Below are positions 26,540 through 35,274 of a stretch of DNA of 64,000 nucleotides, piece by piece; the first letter of the stretch is position 1; each line of letters opens with the position of its first letter. The DNA comes from DASZMX01 sp035551475 (GTDB lineage Bacteria; Verrucomicrobiota; Verrucomicrobiia; Limisphaerales; Palsa-1400), in assembly GCA_035551475.1 (NCBI GenBank), contig DASZMX010000043.1, forward strand, positions 1 through 64,000. The letters are read 5' to 3'. Under the pieces are notes generated by a model. It ran no database searches, had not been told where the DNA came from, and saw only the letters and a program-made list of their open reading frames with translations. Position numbers and translations under genes: made by a program.

Positions 26540-28228
26540 CTAAGGCTGATACAACGGGGCGACGTTCGCTTTCGGCTTGGTCCAGTCGTGCGGTTCGCCA
26601 GTGTCCCAGCTCTTCTCATCCATGGGCGACATCATCTGGCCGCGCCGCGTGAGGAACGTGGAATCCGACATCTGGAAGTCGGAGTCCTGAACAATGGTGG
26701 GCGTGACGAAAACGAGAATGGAATCGCGCGTATGGCTGCGGGCGTCGCTGCGGAACAGGTAGCCCACGCCGGGCATATCGCCGAGGAACGGCACCTTGGT
26801 GAAATTCTTTGTGACAGTATCCTGGTCCAAACCGCCCAGGACGAGCGTGAAGCCGCTCGGGACGGCGGCTTCGGTTTCAATGCGGCGGCGGTCGAAGATG
26901 GGCGCGGTGTTGACCTGGCCGTTGAGAGTTTCCGTGGCCACCACGGTGTCCTTCTGGGAAATCTCGGGTTTGACGTTGAGCAGGACGTTGGTCGGGCCGG
27001 CGATGCGGGGTGTCACGACGAGTTTGACGCCGACTTCGTTGAGGATGGTGTCGCCCACTTTTTTCTCGTAGTTCGGCAGGACGGTCGCGAGGCCTTGGGC
27101 GGAGCCGGCGGCCGGCGCGCTCTGGGTTTGCTCGAAGACAGGGACGTTCTGCACGACCATCAGGGACGTGGGCACTCCATCCAGCGCCACAGTGCGCGGG
27201 AAAGCGACAATCTTGGTGTCAGCATCGGTGTTGAGGAATGAAAGCACAGCTTGCACGCCGTCGGCGTTGAGAAAAGCGGTAGCAGGTGTTATGCCGTGGG
27301 CGGTATTAAGCGAAAATCCGCCGCCGCCCAAAGGATTGGCGGGAATGATTGAGGTAAGAACCGATTGCGTTGCGGTTGAATTGTAGTTGCTGGTGCCGGC
27401 GCCGCCGCTGACAGGGCGTCCACCTGGAATGATGGCCGAGGAAAGGGAATTTCCCGTCGAGCCGGAATTTCCGGTGGTGGTGGTGGTCTGGCCGGTGTTG
27501 CCGTTGCCGAAGCTGATGTGCTGGGAGGCGAGCGTGCCCGTCCAGTCAATGCCCTTGGCGCTGCTGATGTCCTTGGTGGTTTCCACGAGGCGGGCCTCAA
27601 TCAAAACTTCGCGGGTCGGGGTGTCGAGTTTCTCGATCAGGCTTTCGATGCCCGGCAATTCTTTCTCCGTGGCGAGAACGACGAGTTGGTGCGTGCGCGG
27701 ATCGGGGATAATTTTTCCTCGGGGATTAAGCAGGGTGGGCGTGACTTCGACGATGATGTTGGTGGGATTGCTGTATTTGAGAAGGATGACACGTTCGATC
27801 AACGGCTCCTGTTCATTGGGATTCTTGGCCGTGATGCGGCCGATTTTGCTCTTGGGATCGGCGACCAATTGCCAATCGTAGTTGTCGAGCAGGGCCGTCA
27901 GGGCTTGGAGGGCGGTGACGTTATGCCATTTTTCCGTGACGTTTGGCACGGTGATTGGCTGGCCGGCGGCGTTCACGGCATTCAGCAGCTTGGGATCAAA
28001 TTGGATGTTCAGGCCGGCCTGCAACGCCAGGGTCCGAACGGCGTCGGGCAGCGGGACGGCGTCGAAGGCGACCAGGTCCACAATGCTGTCGGCGGCATTG
28101 GTGGAAGCGGAGGCGTCGGGCGGCGGAGTGACCACCGGAGGCGGAGCTGAGGCCGGAGTCTGAGCCACCGCGGAACCACCCATCGCGCACAGGGCCACGA
28201 GGAGCGCGGAAAAGATTTTGATTTTCAT
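26540..28228 (-). CDS. Secretin (GspD/PilQ family outer-membrane channel)
   Basis: A 562-residue secretin that would form the outer-membrane pore. After a signal peptide (1-22) and Pro/Ala-rich linker come an N0/STN-like domain (about 48-115), an N1-type domain (about 140-215, VILLKYSNPTNIIVEV and DPRTHQLVVLATEKEL), and the secretin barrel region (about 220-520). Signatures include VGVKLVVTPRI, IETEAAVPSGFTLVLGGL and VPFLGDMPGVGYLFR. A Gly/Ser/Thr-rich insert lies at about 240-285. GGAAG sits 9 bases before the ATG. It follows PilN/O/P-like genes and precedes two giant cargo-like genes. The short N-terminal domain set differs from classical GspD with N0-N3. Confidence 0.93.
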   Translation of the reverse strand: MKIKIFSALLVALCAMGGSAVAQTPASAPPPVVTPPPDASASTNAADSIVDLVAFDAVPLPDAVRTLALQAGLNIQFDPKLLNAVNAAGQPITVPNVTEKWHNVTALQALTALLDNYDWQLVADPKSKIGRITAKNPNEQEPLIERVILLKYSNPTNIIVEVTPTLLNPRGKIIPDPRTHQLVVLATEKELPGIESLIEKLDTPTREVLIEARLVETTKDISSAKGIDWTGTLASQHISFGNGNTGQTTTTTGNSGSTGNSLSSAIIPGGRPVSGGAGTSNYNSTATQSVLTSIIPANPLGGGGFSLNTAHGITPATAFLNADGVQAVLSFLNTDADTKIVAFPRTVALDGVPTSLMVVQNVPVFEQTQSAPAAGSAQGLATVLPNYEKKVGDTILNEVGVKLVVTPRIAGPTNVLLNVKPEISQKDTVVATETLNGQVNTAPIFDRRRIETEAAVPSGFTLVLGGLDQDTVTKNFTKVPFLGDMPGVGYLFRSDARSHTRDSILVFVTPTIVQDSDFQMSDSTFLTRRGQMMSPMDEKSWDTGEPHDWTKPKANVAPLYQP

Positions 28229-28276
28229 ATAAAACTTCCAGCAATCCTGGCGCGAGGTATATATCGGCCCGGATGT

Positions 28277-28288
28277 TTAACGCGTTAA
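28277..28288. promoter_or_regulatory. Perfect 12-base palindrome between the PilP-like and secretin genes
   Basis: TTAACGCGTTAA is a perfect palindrome in the 69-base spacer before the secretin gene. This spacer is the longest gap within the operon, so an internal promoter with an operator here is possible. The sequence is short enough to arise by chance. Confidence 0.25.
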
Positions 28289-28297
28289 CAAGAACTT

Positions 28298-28807
28298 TTA
28301 TTTCTTTTGGTCCATCTCTAACTTTTTCGGCTGCGTCTCTCCTTCGACCTGGACAACGACATAATTGACGCCAATTTCCAGGCATTTAACTCGGACATGC
28401 CCGCCGGGGATACGGACGGGAGATTCTTCACCCACTTGCATCGTCTCGCTGTTGATGACGGCGATGCGGCGCCCGGCGGACCCGACAATCCCCTTCAGGA
28501 CGAGAGTCGGGTCAAGACGAACTTTCGCCGCAGCCATGGCGGGCGCGGCGGGTTCGCGGCGATGCGAGGTGGGAAAAAAGGGATCCTTGCCCTTGGCGGG
28601 CGGGAGGTCTTCAAAAACAGAAAGGAATTGATTGGAATCGTGCGCCGGGGCGGCGGCGGCGGCCTCGGTCTTGGCGGCGATGGGCGTGAGGGGTTTGGCC
28701 GGGGCGGCGGGCGCCGGACGTTTGCAGCCGCAGAGAAGGGCAACCGCCACAAAGCAGGCCGCGCCAGCCAGCAGGCCGCGACGGGGTGGGGTGGAAAAGG
28801 AGTTCAT
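28298..28807 (-). CDS. PilP-like lipoprotein of a type IV pilus / type II secretion-type platform
   Basis: A 169-residue protein with a lipobox (LLCGC, about 24-28), an Ala/Pro-rich linker, the motif KDPFFP (about 74-79) that resembles the (R/K)DPF motif of PilP/GspC, and a small beta domain (about 95-165: LVLKGIVGSAGRRIAVINSE, VGEESPV). In pilus systems PilP links the PilN/PilO inner-membrane pair to the secretin. Its ATG overlaps the stop of the PilO-like gene by four bases. Confidence 0.8.
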   Translation of the reverse strand: MNSFSTPPRRGLLAGAACFVAVALLCGCKRPAPAAPAKPLTPIAAKTEAAAAAPAHDSNQFLSVFEDLPPAKGKDPFFPTSHRREPAAPAMAAAKVRLDPTLVLKGIVGSAGRRIAVINSETMQVGEESPVRIPGGHVRVKCLEIGVNYVVVQVEGETQPKKLEMDQKK

Positions 28808-29391
28808 TTGGTTTCCGCCGCGGCGACCACCGGCGTGACGATGTCAAAACTAAAGGCCAGCTTTTCCGGCTCGGAGGCCGGGCCGGTGTTGCCGGAGATG
28901 TCGAGATTTTGAATGCGGAAATACGGGTAGGAATTCTCGAAATCCGCGAAGAACTTGCCGAAATCCTGGTAGTAACCGACCGCGCTGATATGGAAGGTGG
29001 CCCAGCGATAGGGGAACTTCGGCAGCAAACCCTGGTCGCTGATCGTTGGCTCGCTGAAGGAAACAATATTGACGCCTTTGCGGGATTGGATGAAGGGGTT
29101 GATCGTGTTGATGATCCATTCGTAGGCGCCGCGCTCGGGGGCCATGCCGCTTTCGCGCTGTTGCAGCAATTCAAATTTGTTCGTGAAATTGGCCCCGACA
29201 TCGGCGGCGCTGCGGGCCACGCCCTCCGCTTTGGACAATTTTTCCTGTTTCTGGCTGATGTCGCGCTCGGTGCGGCGGAGTTCGTCCTGCTTGGGGACGA
29301 CGAGCAGATACCAAACGGCAACCATGAGGACAATGGCGCCAATCACGATGAGCATCAGCCGTTCGCGCTGGGCCTTGGAAAGCTTATTCAT
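28804..29391 (-). CDS. PilO-like inner-membrane alignment protein
   Basis: A 195-residue bitopic protein: cytoplasmic N terminus, one transmembrane helix (about 12-31), coiled-coil (about 35-80) and a periplasmic ferredoxin-like half (about 90-195), the PilO/GspM plan. The segment WATFHISAVGYYQDFGKFFADFENSYPYFRI closely follows PilO domains but is given only in part here as YYQDFGKFFADFE. ATG 29391 gives this topology and overlaps the PilN-like gene by 8 bases. Confidence 0.8.
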   Translation of the reverse strand: MNKLSKAQRERLMLIVIGAIVLMVAVWYLLVVPKQDELRRTERDISQKQEKLSKAEGVARSAADVGANFTNKFELLQQRESGMAPERGAYEWIINTINPFIQSRKGVNIVSFSEPTISDQGLLPKFPYRWATFHISAVGYYQDFGKFFADFENSYPYFRIQNLDISGNTGPASEPEKLAFSFDIVTPVVAAAETK

Positions 29392-30049
29392 TGAAGCGCG
29401 TCTCCGGGAAGCGTGAGGCCAGGGTGAAGGTGAGGAATTGGCGCGTCGGATCGAGCGGATCAGCCGTGACCGGACTGAGGACGCCTTCAATCACAAAACT
29501 GTCTTTGCGGCCCACGTGTTTGACGAAATAATCGGACTGATTGAGGGCTTCCTTGAATTTGTTGTAGCCCTGCTCGTTGGGATTATTGTCCCGGGCGTCG
29601 ATGGAAAGCTTGATGTGTTCCGCCACGCCCGCCGGGTAATGAATCTTGCCGATGTCATGCGCATCTTCGCGCGTGTAGGATTGCTCGCCGTGAATGTGCG
29701 TGATCGGGACATCATCGATTGCGGTTTTCTGCAAGGCGTTGAGCACCGGGCCCCAGAGAAAACGGTTGGTGGTCAACCGATCCAATTGCGCGAGCTTGCG
29801 CTCGATTTCCCAGGTGCGGGCCTGATTATTGGTGACGCTGGCGTAAAGGGCTTCCTTGCTTTTCCAGCCGGCCTCTGTGTTGGCGTAACGGCTCTTGGCC
29901 AGGCTAATGTCCATCTGCACCTTGAAGGCCCACAAGGCGACGATGGCGAGGAGAAAACCTCCGACCCACATGGCGCGTTTGACCGGGTCATTGCGCCGCA
30001 TCTCTTCGGCGGCCTGGGCCTCGGCAAGAAGGTTGATGCGTATGGGCAT
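29384..30049 (-). CDS. PilN-like inner-membrane protein
   Basis: A 221-residue bitopic protein. The N terminus PIRINLLAEAQAAEE is a good match to the PilN tail that binds PilM. One transmembrane helix follows (about 25-44), then a coiled-coil region and a periplasmic domain. It is the first gene of the pilN-O-P-secretin-giant operon. No PilM-type actin-like ATPase gene lies upstream, so the conserved tail must bind a PilM encoded elsewhere or work without it. Confidence 0.8.
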   Translation of the reverse strand: MPIRINLLAEAQAAEEMRRNDPVKRAMWVGGFLLAIVALWAFKVQMDISLAKSRYANTEAGWKSKEALYASVTNNQARTWEIERKLAQLDRLTTNRFLWGPVLNALQKTAIDDVPITHIHGEQSYTREDAHDIGKIHYPAGVAEHIKLSIDARDNNPNEQGYNKFKEALNQSDYFVKHVGRKDSFVIEGVLSPVTADPLDPTRQFLTFTLASRFPETRFNE

Positions 30050-30158
30050 ATTGAAATTAGTCTCGACAAGAAGGGCGCGCCAATCGCTGCGCCCGCACGG
30101 GGCCTCCCTTGAGCTGGCATGGCATTCGGTTTGGCAAGGGCATCACGTTGCAAGGCAC

Positions 30159-30188
30159 GTTATAAGCAATTCACTGAACGGATTGCAA
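30159..30188 (-). promoter_or_regulatory. Candidate sigma-70 promoter for the pilus-type/secretin operon
   Basis: On the minus strand, TTGCAA (30188-30183, -35) and TATAAC (30164-30159, -10) are 18 bases apart. Transcription would start near 30152, about 100 bases before the PilN-like start. It is the best match in the 228-base gap. Confidence 0.45.
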
Positions 30189-30240
30189 GTAGCATCTCGC
30201 AAGCCGAATTCAGGGTTGACAGAAAAATAAAATCTGTCCA

Positions 30241-30277
30241 AAAGCGCGACAGCCCGCGTCCCGGACTGAGGCGCTTT
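30241..30277 (-). terminator. Hairpin directly after the DUF6580-like gene
   Basis: The minus-strand transcript would fold with outer arms AAAGCGC/GCGCTTT and inner arms CAGTCC/GGGCTG, starting one base after the stop codon, with only a short T run behind it. It is a plausible intrinsic terminator that would insulate the secretin operon downstream. Confidence 0.45.
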
Positions 30278-30886
30278 CTAGGCTTCGGCCTCTTCTTCTT
30301 CTTCGCCGACGGGCAGGGGTTCGGCTTCGGGCGCTTCTTTTTCCTGTTTGCTTTCGGAGGCCTCGGTGAATTTCATCGCGCCGACAAAAAGGCCGGTGAA
30401 CAAGCCGCCGCTCAGGAGCGTGTTGCGGAAAAATTCCCAAGTGGAAGGGTAGCCGGGCATGCCCCCGGTGAGGGCTTGGATCAAACCAGCCAGGGTTTTC
30501 GGATAATCCAAATAGAGCCAGGAAGCGATGTTCGTGACCAAGTAAAACAAAATCGCACCTAGGAGGCCGCCGCCGAGGAGCGTGGCGAACGAGCGCCGTC
30601 GCCCCAACCAACGACCGAGGCCGATGAGCAGGGCGTAGCCTGCTTCGGTGGCCAGAAACTGCGGCCAGGAAGATCCAACGGAGCGGTAAAAGACAAATTG
30701 CAAAATGCAACTGAGCACGGCCATCACCACCAGCGTGCCATACCAGCCCACCGCGCCCGGCAGATACAATCCGGCGCAAAAGGCGATGGCATAAGCGGGG
30801 CTGAAGTTCGGCGGGGTCAGGCCCGGCCAGCGGCTGACGGCAAACACCGCCACCATGGCCACGGCCAACCAGACTTTCTTATTCAC
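30278..30886 (-). CDS. Multipass membrane protein, DUF6580-like putative transport protein
   Basis: A 202-residue hydrophobic protein with about five transmembrane helices and a cytoplasmic acidic tail (last 35 residues rich in Glu). The start SRWPGLTPPNFSPAYAIAFCAG and the LGGGLLGAILFYLVTN block match the DUF6580 group, which looks related to substrate-binding membrane components of ECF-type transporters. Substrate unknown. The GTG start at 30886 places the first helix at the N terminus. Confidence 0.8.
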   Translation of the reverse strand: MNKKVWLAVAMVAVFAVSRWPGLTPPNFSPAYAIAFCAGLYLPGAVGWYGTLVVMAVLSCILQFVFYRSVGSSWPQFLATEAGYALLIGLGRWLGRRRSFATLLGGGLLGAILFYLVTNIASWLYLDYPKTLAGLIQALTGGMPGYPSTWEFFRNTLLSGGLFTGLFVGAMKFTEASESKQEKEAPEAEPLPVGEEEEEAEA

Positions 30887-30945
30887 CCGCCCAGTATAAA
30901 CAAACTCGGGCGATTGCAAATGAAGAAACCCATGGCGTTCCGGGC

Positions 30946-30988
30946 AAAAAAAACGCGCCCCCGGAACGGCAGGCCGCCGGGGGCGCGT
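30946..30988 (-). terminator. Rho-independent terminator of the mcsA-mcsB-clpC operon
   Basis: A 12-bp perfect stem (ACGCGCCCCCGG at 30953-30964 with CCGGGGGCGCGT at 30977-30988) is followed on the minus strand by eight T residues (30953-30946). It lies 15 bases after the clpC stop. Confidence 0.92.
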
Positions 30989-31002
30989 CATGAAAAGCTA
31001 AG

Positions 31003-33513
31003 TTAACTTGACAGAGGTTGGGCGGGCGTGGCGTCGGCTTTTTGCCGGAACACCAGTTTGCCGTCCTCGACGGTGACCAGGATGGGCTCGACCGGCAGCA
31101 ACTGGCCCTTGAGGATTTCCTCCGCCAGCGGATCTTCCAGGTAACGCTCCACGGCGCGGCGCATGGGGCGGGCGCCATAATTGGGGTCGTAGCCCTTTTC
31201 CACGAGAAAGTCGCGCGCGGCTTCGTCGAGTTGCAAGGTGATCTGCTTGCCTTTGAGGCGTTCGATGACCTTGGCGACTTCGATGTCCAGAATCTCGATC
31301 AAATCCGGCTTGGTCAACGAGCGGAAAACAATGATGTCATCCAGGCGATTGAGGAATTCCGGGCGGAAAACGCGCTTGGCGTCATCCATGATGCGCTCTT
31401 TCATCTTATCATAAGTGTGCTCATCGCTGATCGGCGAAAAACCCATGGTGGACGAGCGGCGGATCAAGTCCGCGCCGACATTCGATGTCAAGAGAATGAT
31501 CGTGTTCCGGAAGTTGACCACCCGGCCGACGTTGTCGGTCAGTTTGCCTTCTTCCAGGATTTGCAAAAGCATGTTCATCACGTCCGGATGCGCTTTTTCG
31601 ATTTCGTCGAACAACACGACGGAATAGGGGCGGCGGCGGACTTGTTCGGTCAATTGGCCGCCTTCCTCGAAGCCGACATATCCCGGCGGGGAGCCGACCA
31701 TGCGGGAGGCGTTGTGGCGCTCCATGTATTCGCTCATGTCGAGCTGAATGAGGGCCTTGGGGTCGCCAAAAAGAATTTCGGCGAGACTTTTCGCGAGCAA
31801 GGTCTTGCCCACGCCCGTAGGCCCGAGCAAGGCAAAGGTGCCGATGGGGCGCCGCGGATCTTTGAGATCGGCGCGGGAACGGCGCAGCGCCTTGCACAAG
31901 GCGGTGACGGCTTCCTTCTGGCCGACAATCTTGTGCGCCATTTCCTGCTCCAATTCCAGGAGCCGGGCGGCTTCGCCTGCTTCCATGCGCTTGAGCGGAA
32001 TGCCGGTCCATTTGGAGACGACCTGCAAAATGTCCTCTTCGCCCACAGTGACGCGTTTTTCCTCGCGGCTGGCGCGCCAGGCGGCGAGCACGGCGTCGAG
32101 TTTTTCCTTGGCGTGCTTTTCCTTGTCGCGCATGGCGGCGGCGCCTTCAAAATCCTGGTCTTTAATGGCGCGCTCTTTTTGCGTCTTGATGCGCTCGATG
32201 TCCGCTTCCAGATCTTTGACTTCCGGCGGACGGGTCATGGTGCCGATGCGGGCGCGCGAGCCGGCTTCGTCCATGACGTCGATGGCTTTGTCCGGCAGAT
32301 AACGATCGGTGATATAACGATCGGACATGCGCACGGCGGTTTCGATGGCGGTGTCAGTGATCTCGGCCTTGTGATGCTCTTCGTATTTCGGCCGCAGACC
32401 TTTCAGGATCAAAATGGCTTCTTCCGCGGAAGGAGCCTCGACCTTGACGGTTTGGAAGCGGCGTTCGAGCGCGGCGTCTTTTTCGATGTATTTGCGATAT
32501 TCGTTGAGCGTGGTGGCGCCGATGCATTGCATTTCGCCGCGGCTCAAGGCCGGCTTGATGATGTTGGAGGCATCCATCGTGCCTTCGGCGGAGCCCGCGC
32601 CGACGATGGTGTGCAACTCGTCAATAAACAAAATGATGTTCTTGGCGCGGCGGATTTCGTCCATCACGGCCTTGATGCGCTCTTCAAATTGCCCGCGGTA
32701 CTTGGTGCCCGCGACCATCAACGCCAAATCCAGCGTGATGACGCGTTTCTCGCGCAAAATCTCCGGCACATTGCCGCGCGCGATTTCCTGCGCGAGACCC
32801 TCGACGATGGCGGTCTTGCCCACGCCGGCTTCGCCGAGCAGCACGGGATTGTTCTTGGTGCGGCGGCACAAAATCTGAATGACACGCTCGATCTCATTCT
32901 GGCGGCCAATGACGGGATCCATGTCGCCCTTGCGCGCGATCTCGGTCAGGTCGCGCCCGAACGCCTTGAGGGCGGGCGTCTTGACTTCGCCTTTTTTCTC
33001 CGGCGCTTTTTCCGGCGGAGGCTCGGGAGCCCCGGCAGTCTGGCCTTCTTCGCCCTGGGCAAAATTGGGGTCCAGCTCCTTCAAAATTTCCTGGCGGGTT
33101 TGCTCGATATCGACGTCCAGATTCTTGAGCACACGCGCGGCCACGCCGTCGCCTTCACGCAGCAAGCCGAGGAGAATGTGCTCGGTGCCGACGTAAGTGT
33201 GATTGAGCGTTTTGGCTTCCTTCGCGGCGAGGGCCAAAACCTTCTTGACGCGAGGGGTGTAGGGGATGTTGCCGATCATCTTCTGGTCCGGCCCGGTGCC
33301 GACTTGTTTCTCGACTTCCATGCGGACGGTTTCCAGATCGAGTCCAAGTTTTTGCAGAACATTGACCGCGACGCCCTGTCCCAATTTGATCAGCCCGAGC
33401 AAAAGATGCTCAGTGCCAACGAAGTTGTGGTTAAAGCGATCGGCTTCCTTTCGCGCCAGCGCGAGCACTTGTTGCGCCCGGGGCGTGAAGTTGTTCATGG
33501 CTTCTTCACTCAT
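31003..33513 (-). CDS. clpC: ATP-dependent Clp protease ATP-binding subunit ClpC
   Basis: An 836-residue class-1 Hsp100 unfoldase that delivers substrates to ClpP. The N-terminal double Clp-N repeat (about 8-150) is followed by AAA-1 (Walker A GEAGVGKT, 227-234), the UVR-bearing middle domain typical of ClpC ([14 protein letters not shown]) and AAA-2 ([12 protein letters not shown], then [11 protein letters not shown]). Downstream of mcsB by 18 bases, it is the last gene of the mcs operon. In Bacillus, ClpC with ClpP degrades proteins marked with phosphoarginine by McsB. An inner ATG at 33498 gives an N terminus closer to typical ClpC and is a possible true start. Confidence 0.96.
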   Translation of the reverse strand: MSEEAMNNFTPRAQQVLALARKEADRFNHNFVGTEHLLLGLIKLGQGVAVNVLQKLGLDLETVRMEVEKQVGTGPDQKMIGNIPYTPRVKKVLALAAKEAKTLNHTYVGTEHILLGLLREGDGVAARVLKNLDVDIEQTRQEILKELDPNFAQGEEGQTAGAPEPPPEKAPEKKGEVKTPALKAFGRDLTEIARKGDMDPVIGRQNEIERVIQILCRRTKNNPVLLGEAGVGKTAIVEGLAQEIARGNVPEILREKRVITLDLALMVAGTKYRGQFEERIKAVMDEIRRAKNIILFIDELHTIVGAGSAEGTMDASNIIKPALSRGEMQCIGATTLNEYRKYIEKDAALERRFQTVKVEAPSAEEAILILKGLRPKYEEHHKAEITDTAIETAVRMSDRYITDRYLPDKAIDVMDEAGSRARIGTMTRPPEVKDLEADIERIKTQKERAIKDQDFEGAAAMRDKEKHAKEKLDAVLAAWRASREEKRVTVGEEDILQVVSKWTGIPLKRMEAGEAARLLELEQEMAHKIVGQKEAVTALCKALRRSRADLKDPRRPIGTFALLGPTGVGKTLLAKSLAEILFGDPKALIQLDMSEYMERHNASRMVGSPPGYVGFEEGGQLTEQVRRRPYSVVLFDEIEKAHPDVMNMLLQILEEGKLTDNVGRVVNFRNTIILLTSNVGADLIRRSSTMGFSPISDEHTYDKMKERIMDDAKRVFRPEFLNRLDDIIVFRSLTKPDLIEILDIEVAKVIERLKGKQITLQLDEAARDFLVEKGYDPNYGARPMRRAVERYLEDPLAEEILKGQLLPVEPILVTVEDGKLVFRQKADATPAQPLSS

Positions 33514-33531
33514 AGCTTAAATTTGCCTTGC

Positions 33532-34641
33532 TTAATTTCTTTTGTCCAGCGACCCATCTCCGCTGGGCGGCGCTTTCGGGTTCGGCCGGCTGACTTTCCG
33601 CAATCGCTCGCGCAACATATCGGCTCGAAGCAAATCCCGTTCCTCCGCGACGAGCTTTTCGGTGAACTGCTTTTGCAAATGCGCCGGTTGAGTCATGATA
33701 AACAACTCGTCAACCAGCGGGCGGTCTGCCGAGGGAAATTGATTGAGGTCGATGCCCAGCCGCATCAACGAAAGCAGGTTCATGGTTTCCTTGGAGGAGA
33801 TGCTGTGCGCGTTGGCCAGAATGCCGTAGGCGCGGCCAATGTGATTGAAGACCACCTTCGGCTTTTTCTCCAACAACGTGGCGCGGGCGTTTTCCTCGTG
33901 CTCGATGATTTGCAGCAGGACTTTGTTCAGGCGCTCGACGATGTCGGTCTCGTTTTCACCGAGCGTCATTTGATTGGAAACCTGGAAAACATTCCCCAGC
34001 GCCTCGGTGCCTTCGCCGTAAAGGCCGCGGACGGCGAGGCCGAGTTTGTTGACAGATTGAATGATCTGGTTGATCTGCTCCGCCAGCACGAGGCCGGGCA
34101 AATGCAGCATGGCGCTGACGCGAATGCCGGTGCCGAGATTGGTGGGGCAGGCGGTCAGGTAGCCGAGGTCGGAGCTGAACGCGTAATCCAGGCGGCGCTC
34201 CAATTCGCTATCCACCTGGTCAATGGCCAGCCAGGCTTGCTTCAATTGCAATCCCGGGCGCAAGGCTTGCATGCGGAGATGATCCTCTTCATTGATCATC
34301 ACGCAGAGCGATTCCTCCTTGTTGAGGACGAGGCCGCTGCCCGCGCTTTTGGCGGCATGTTCGCGGCTGATCAAATGGCGCTCGACCAGGATTTGTTTAT
34401 CGAGGCCGCCTAGGTTGTCCATCGTTTCGGAAAACGCGTTGGGCAATTGCGGCAAGCTCTCGACCGCCGGGCGCAGGATCTCGAGGGATTTGACGCGCTC
34501 CGGTTTCTTGGCCCACCCCGGAAACGCCAGGCCGCGGAGATTGCGCGCCAGGCGCACGCGGCTGGACATCACAATGCGATCATGCGGCCCGCTGCGGCGG
34601 GCCATTTCCACGGGAGGCGTTAGAAATTCGTGAATGGTCAT
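33532..34641 (-). CDS. mcsB: Protein-arginine kinase McsB
   Basis: A 369-residue ATP:guanido phosphotransferase-fold enzyme that phosphorylates arginine residues of proteins. Signature parts are SSRVRLARNL (about 26-35), NEEDHLRMQ in the middle and CPTNLGTGIR, whose Cys is the guanidino-kinase catalytic-site cysteine. The C-terminal helical domain (about 290-340) carries the NLLSLMRLGID region that binds phosphoarginine in known McsB. The length matches McsB rather than longer creatine-kinase-type proteins. It overlaps mcsA by four bases. Confidence 0.95.
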   Translation of the reverse strand: MTIHEFLTPPVEMARRSGPHDRIVMSSRVRLARNLRGLAFPGWAKKPERVKSLEILRPAVESLPQLPNAFSETMDNLGGLDKQILVERHLISREHAAKSAGSGLVLNKEESLCVMINEEDHLRMQALRPGLQLKQAWLAIDQVDSELERRLDYAFSSDLGYLTACPTNLGTGIRVSAMLHLPGLVLAEQINQIIQSVNKLGLAVRGLYGEGTEALGNVFQVSNQMTLGENETDIVERLNKVLLQIIEHEENARATLLEKKPKVVFNHIGRAYGILANAHSISSKETMNLLSLMRLGIDLNQFPSADRPLVDELFIMTQPAHLQKQFTEKLVAEERDLLRADMLRERLRKVSRPNPKAPPSGDGSLDKRN

Positions 34642-35150
34642 TTCTCGGTGACAGTGACTTGTCCCATTTGATCTTTGGTGACCTTGATTTCATCGCGCAA
34701 GCTGGCGGCCTGTTCGAAATCCTCGGCGGTGACGGCTTTGTCCAATTTTTTCTGGAGATGCTTCAAGCGATCCTGCAAATCGCGGCTCTTGCGCAACGCG
34801 GCGGGAACTTTGCCGACGTGCCGGGTGCCTTTGTGCATGGATTTCAACATCGTTTCCAGGCCCTCGGCGAACGTGTTGTAACATTGGGAGCAGCCGAGGC
34901 GTCCGGCCTTCTTGAAATCGGCCTGGGTAAAACCGCAATTCGGGCACTTCAATTCCTGCCCGCCGGCGGGAGCAATATCCTGGGAGGCGCCCAAGCCCAA
35001 AAGCAAATCAGCGAGCGAAAAGCTATTGGGATCATTGACGCCTTTTTGCCGGGCGCATTCTTCGCACAAATCGACCTTTTGCATTTTGTCGCCCACAATC
35101 TGGGTCAAATGGACCTTGGCGGGATTCTGTTTGCAAAACATGCACACCAT
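34638..35150 (-). CDS. mcsA: McsA-like zinc-finger activator of McsB (UVR domain)
   Basis: A 170-residue protein with two zinc-binding pairs of CxxC motifs (CMFC and CEEC near the N terminus; CPNC and CSQC at about 78-100) and a C-terminal UVR motif (about 120-160, LDKAVTAEDFEQAASLRDEI). This is the McsA layout; McsA activates McsB in Bacillus. ATG overlap with mcsB supports a functional pair. No ctsR repressor gene lies upstream. Confidence 0.92.
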   Translation of the reverse strand: MVCMFCKQNPAKVHLTQIVGDKMQKVDLCEECARQKGVNDPNSFSLADLLLGLGASQDIAPAGGQELKCPNCGFTQADFKKAGRLGCSQCYNTFAEGLETMLKSMHKGTRHVGKVPAALRKSRDLQDRLKHLQKKLDKAVTAEDFEQAASLRDEIKVTKDQMGQVTVTEK

Positions 35151-35209
35151 ATATCGTTAAAGTATCATATTATTCCAAAAAGAGAACGCATTTTCACGAG
35201 CCGATTCGA

Positions 35210-35224
35210 CTTACCTACGGTAAG
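35210..35224. promoter_or_regulatory. Palindrome upstream of mcsA, possible operator
   Basis: CTTACC-TAC-GGTAAG, with perfect six-base arms, lies 60 bases upstream of the mcsA start in a 124-base gap. It does not resemble the CtsR heptad repeat or the HrcA CIRCE element. A weak -10 (TATGAT, 35169-35164) lies between it and the gene but has no good -35. Confidence 0.3.
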
Positions 35225-35274
35225 GGAACAGACCCCGTGCGTCCATGACGCCAGTCAACCCACACCTGCAAATC

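Noticed and set aside
19293..30049. A complete type II secretion or type IV pilus locus
   Set aside because: Only PilN-, PilO-, PilP- and secretin-type genes are present. ATPase, platform protein, pilins and PilM are missing, so calling a full system would overstate the evidence.
31018..34413. Open reading frame of 1131 codons on the plus strand, antisense to clpC and mcsB
   Set aside because: Both genes opposite are clearly conserved and coding. The plus-strand product has no domain, no signal and the repetitive Phe/Asp/Val/Gly composition of a GC-rich shadow frame.
35102..35115. GGTCAAAT-like stretch, reminiscent of half a CtsR heptad
   Set aside because: It is inside the mcsA coding sequence and only a single half-site, whereas a CtsR operator needs two heptads in the promoter.
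35157..35170. Near leaderless start for mcsA from a TATGAT -10 close to the ATG
   Set aside because: No acceptable -35 lies 16-18 bases upstream, so I do not call it as a promoter.
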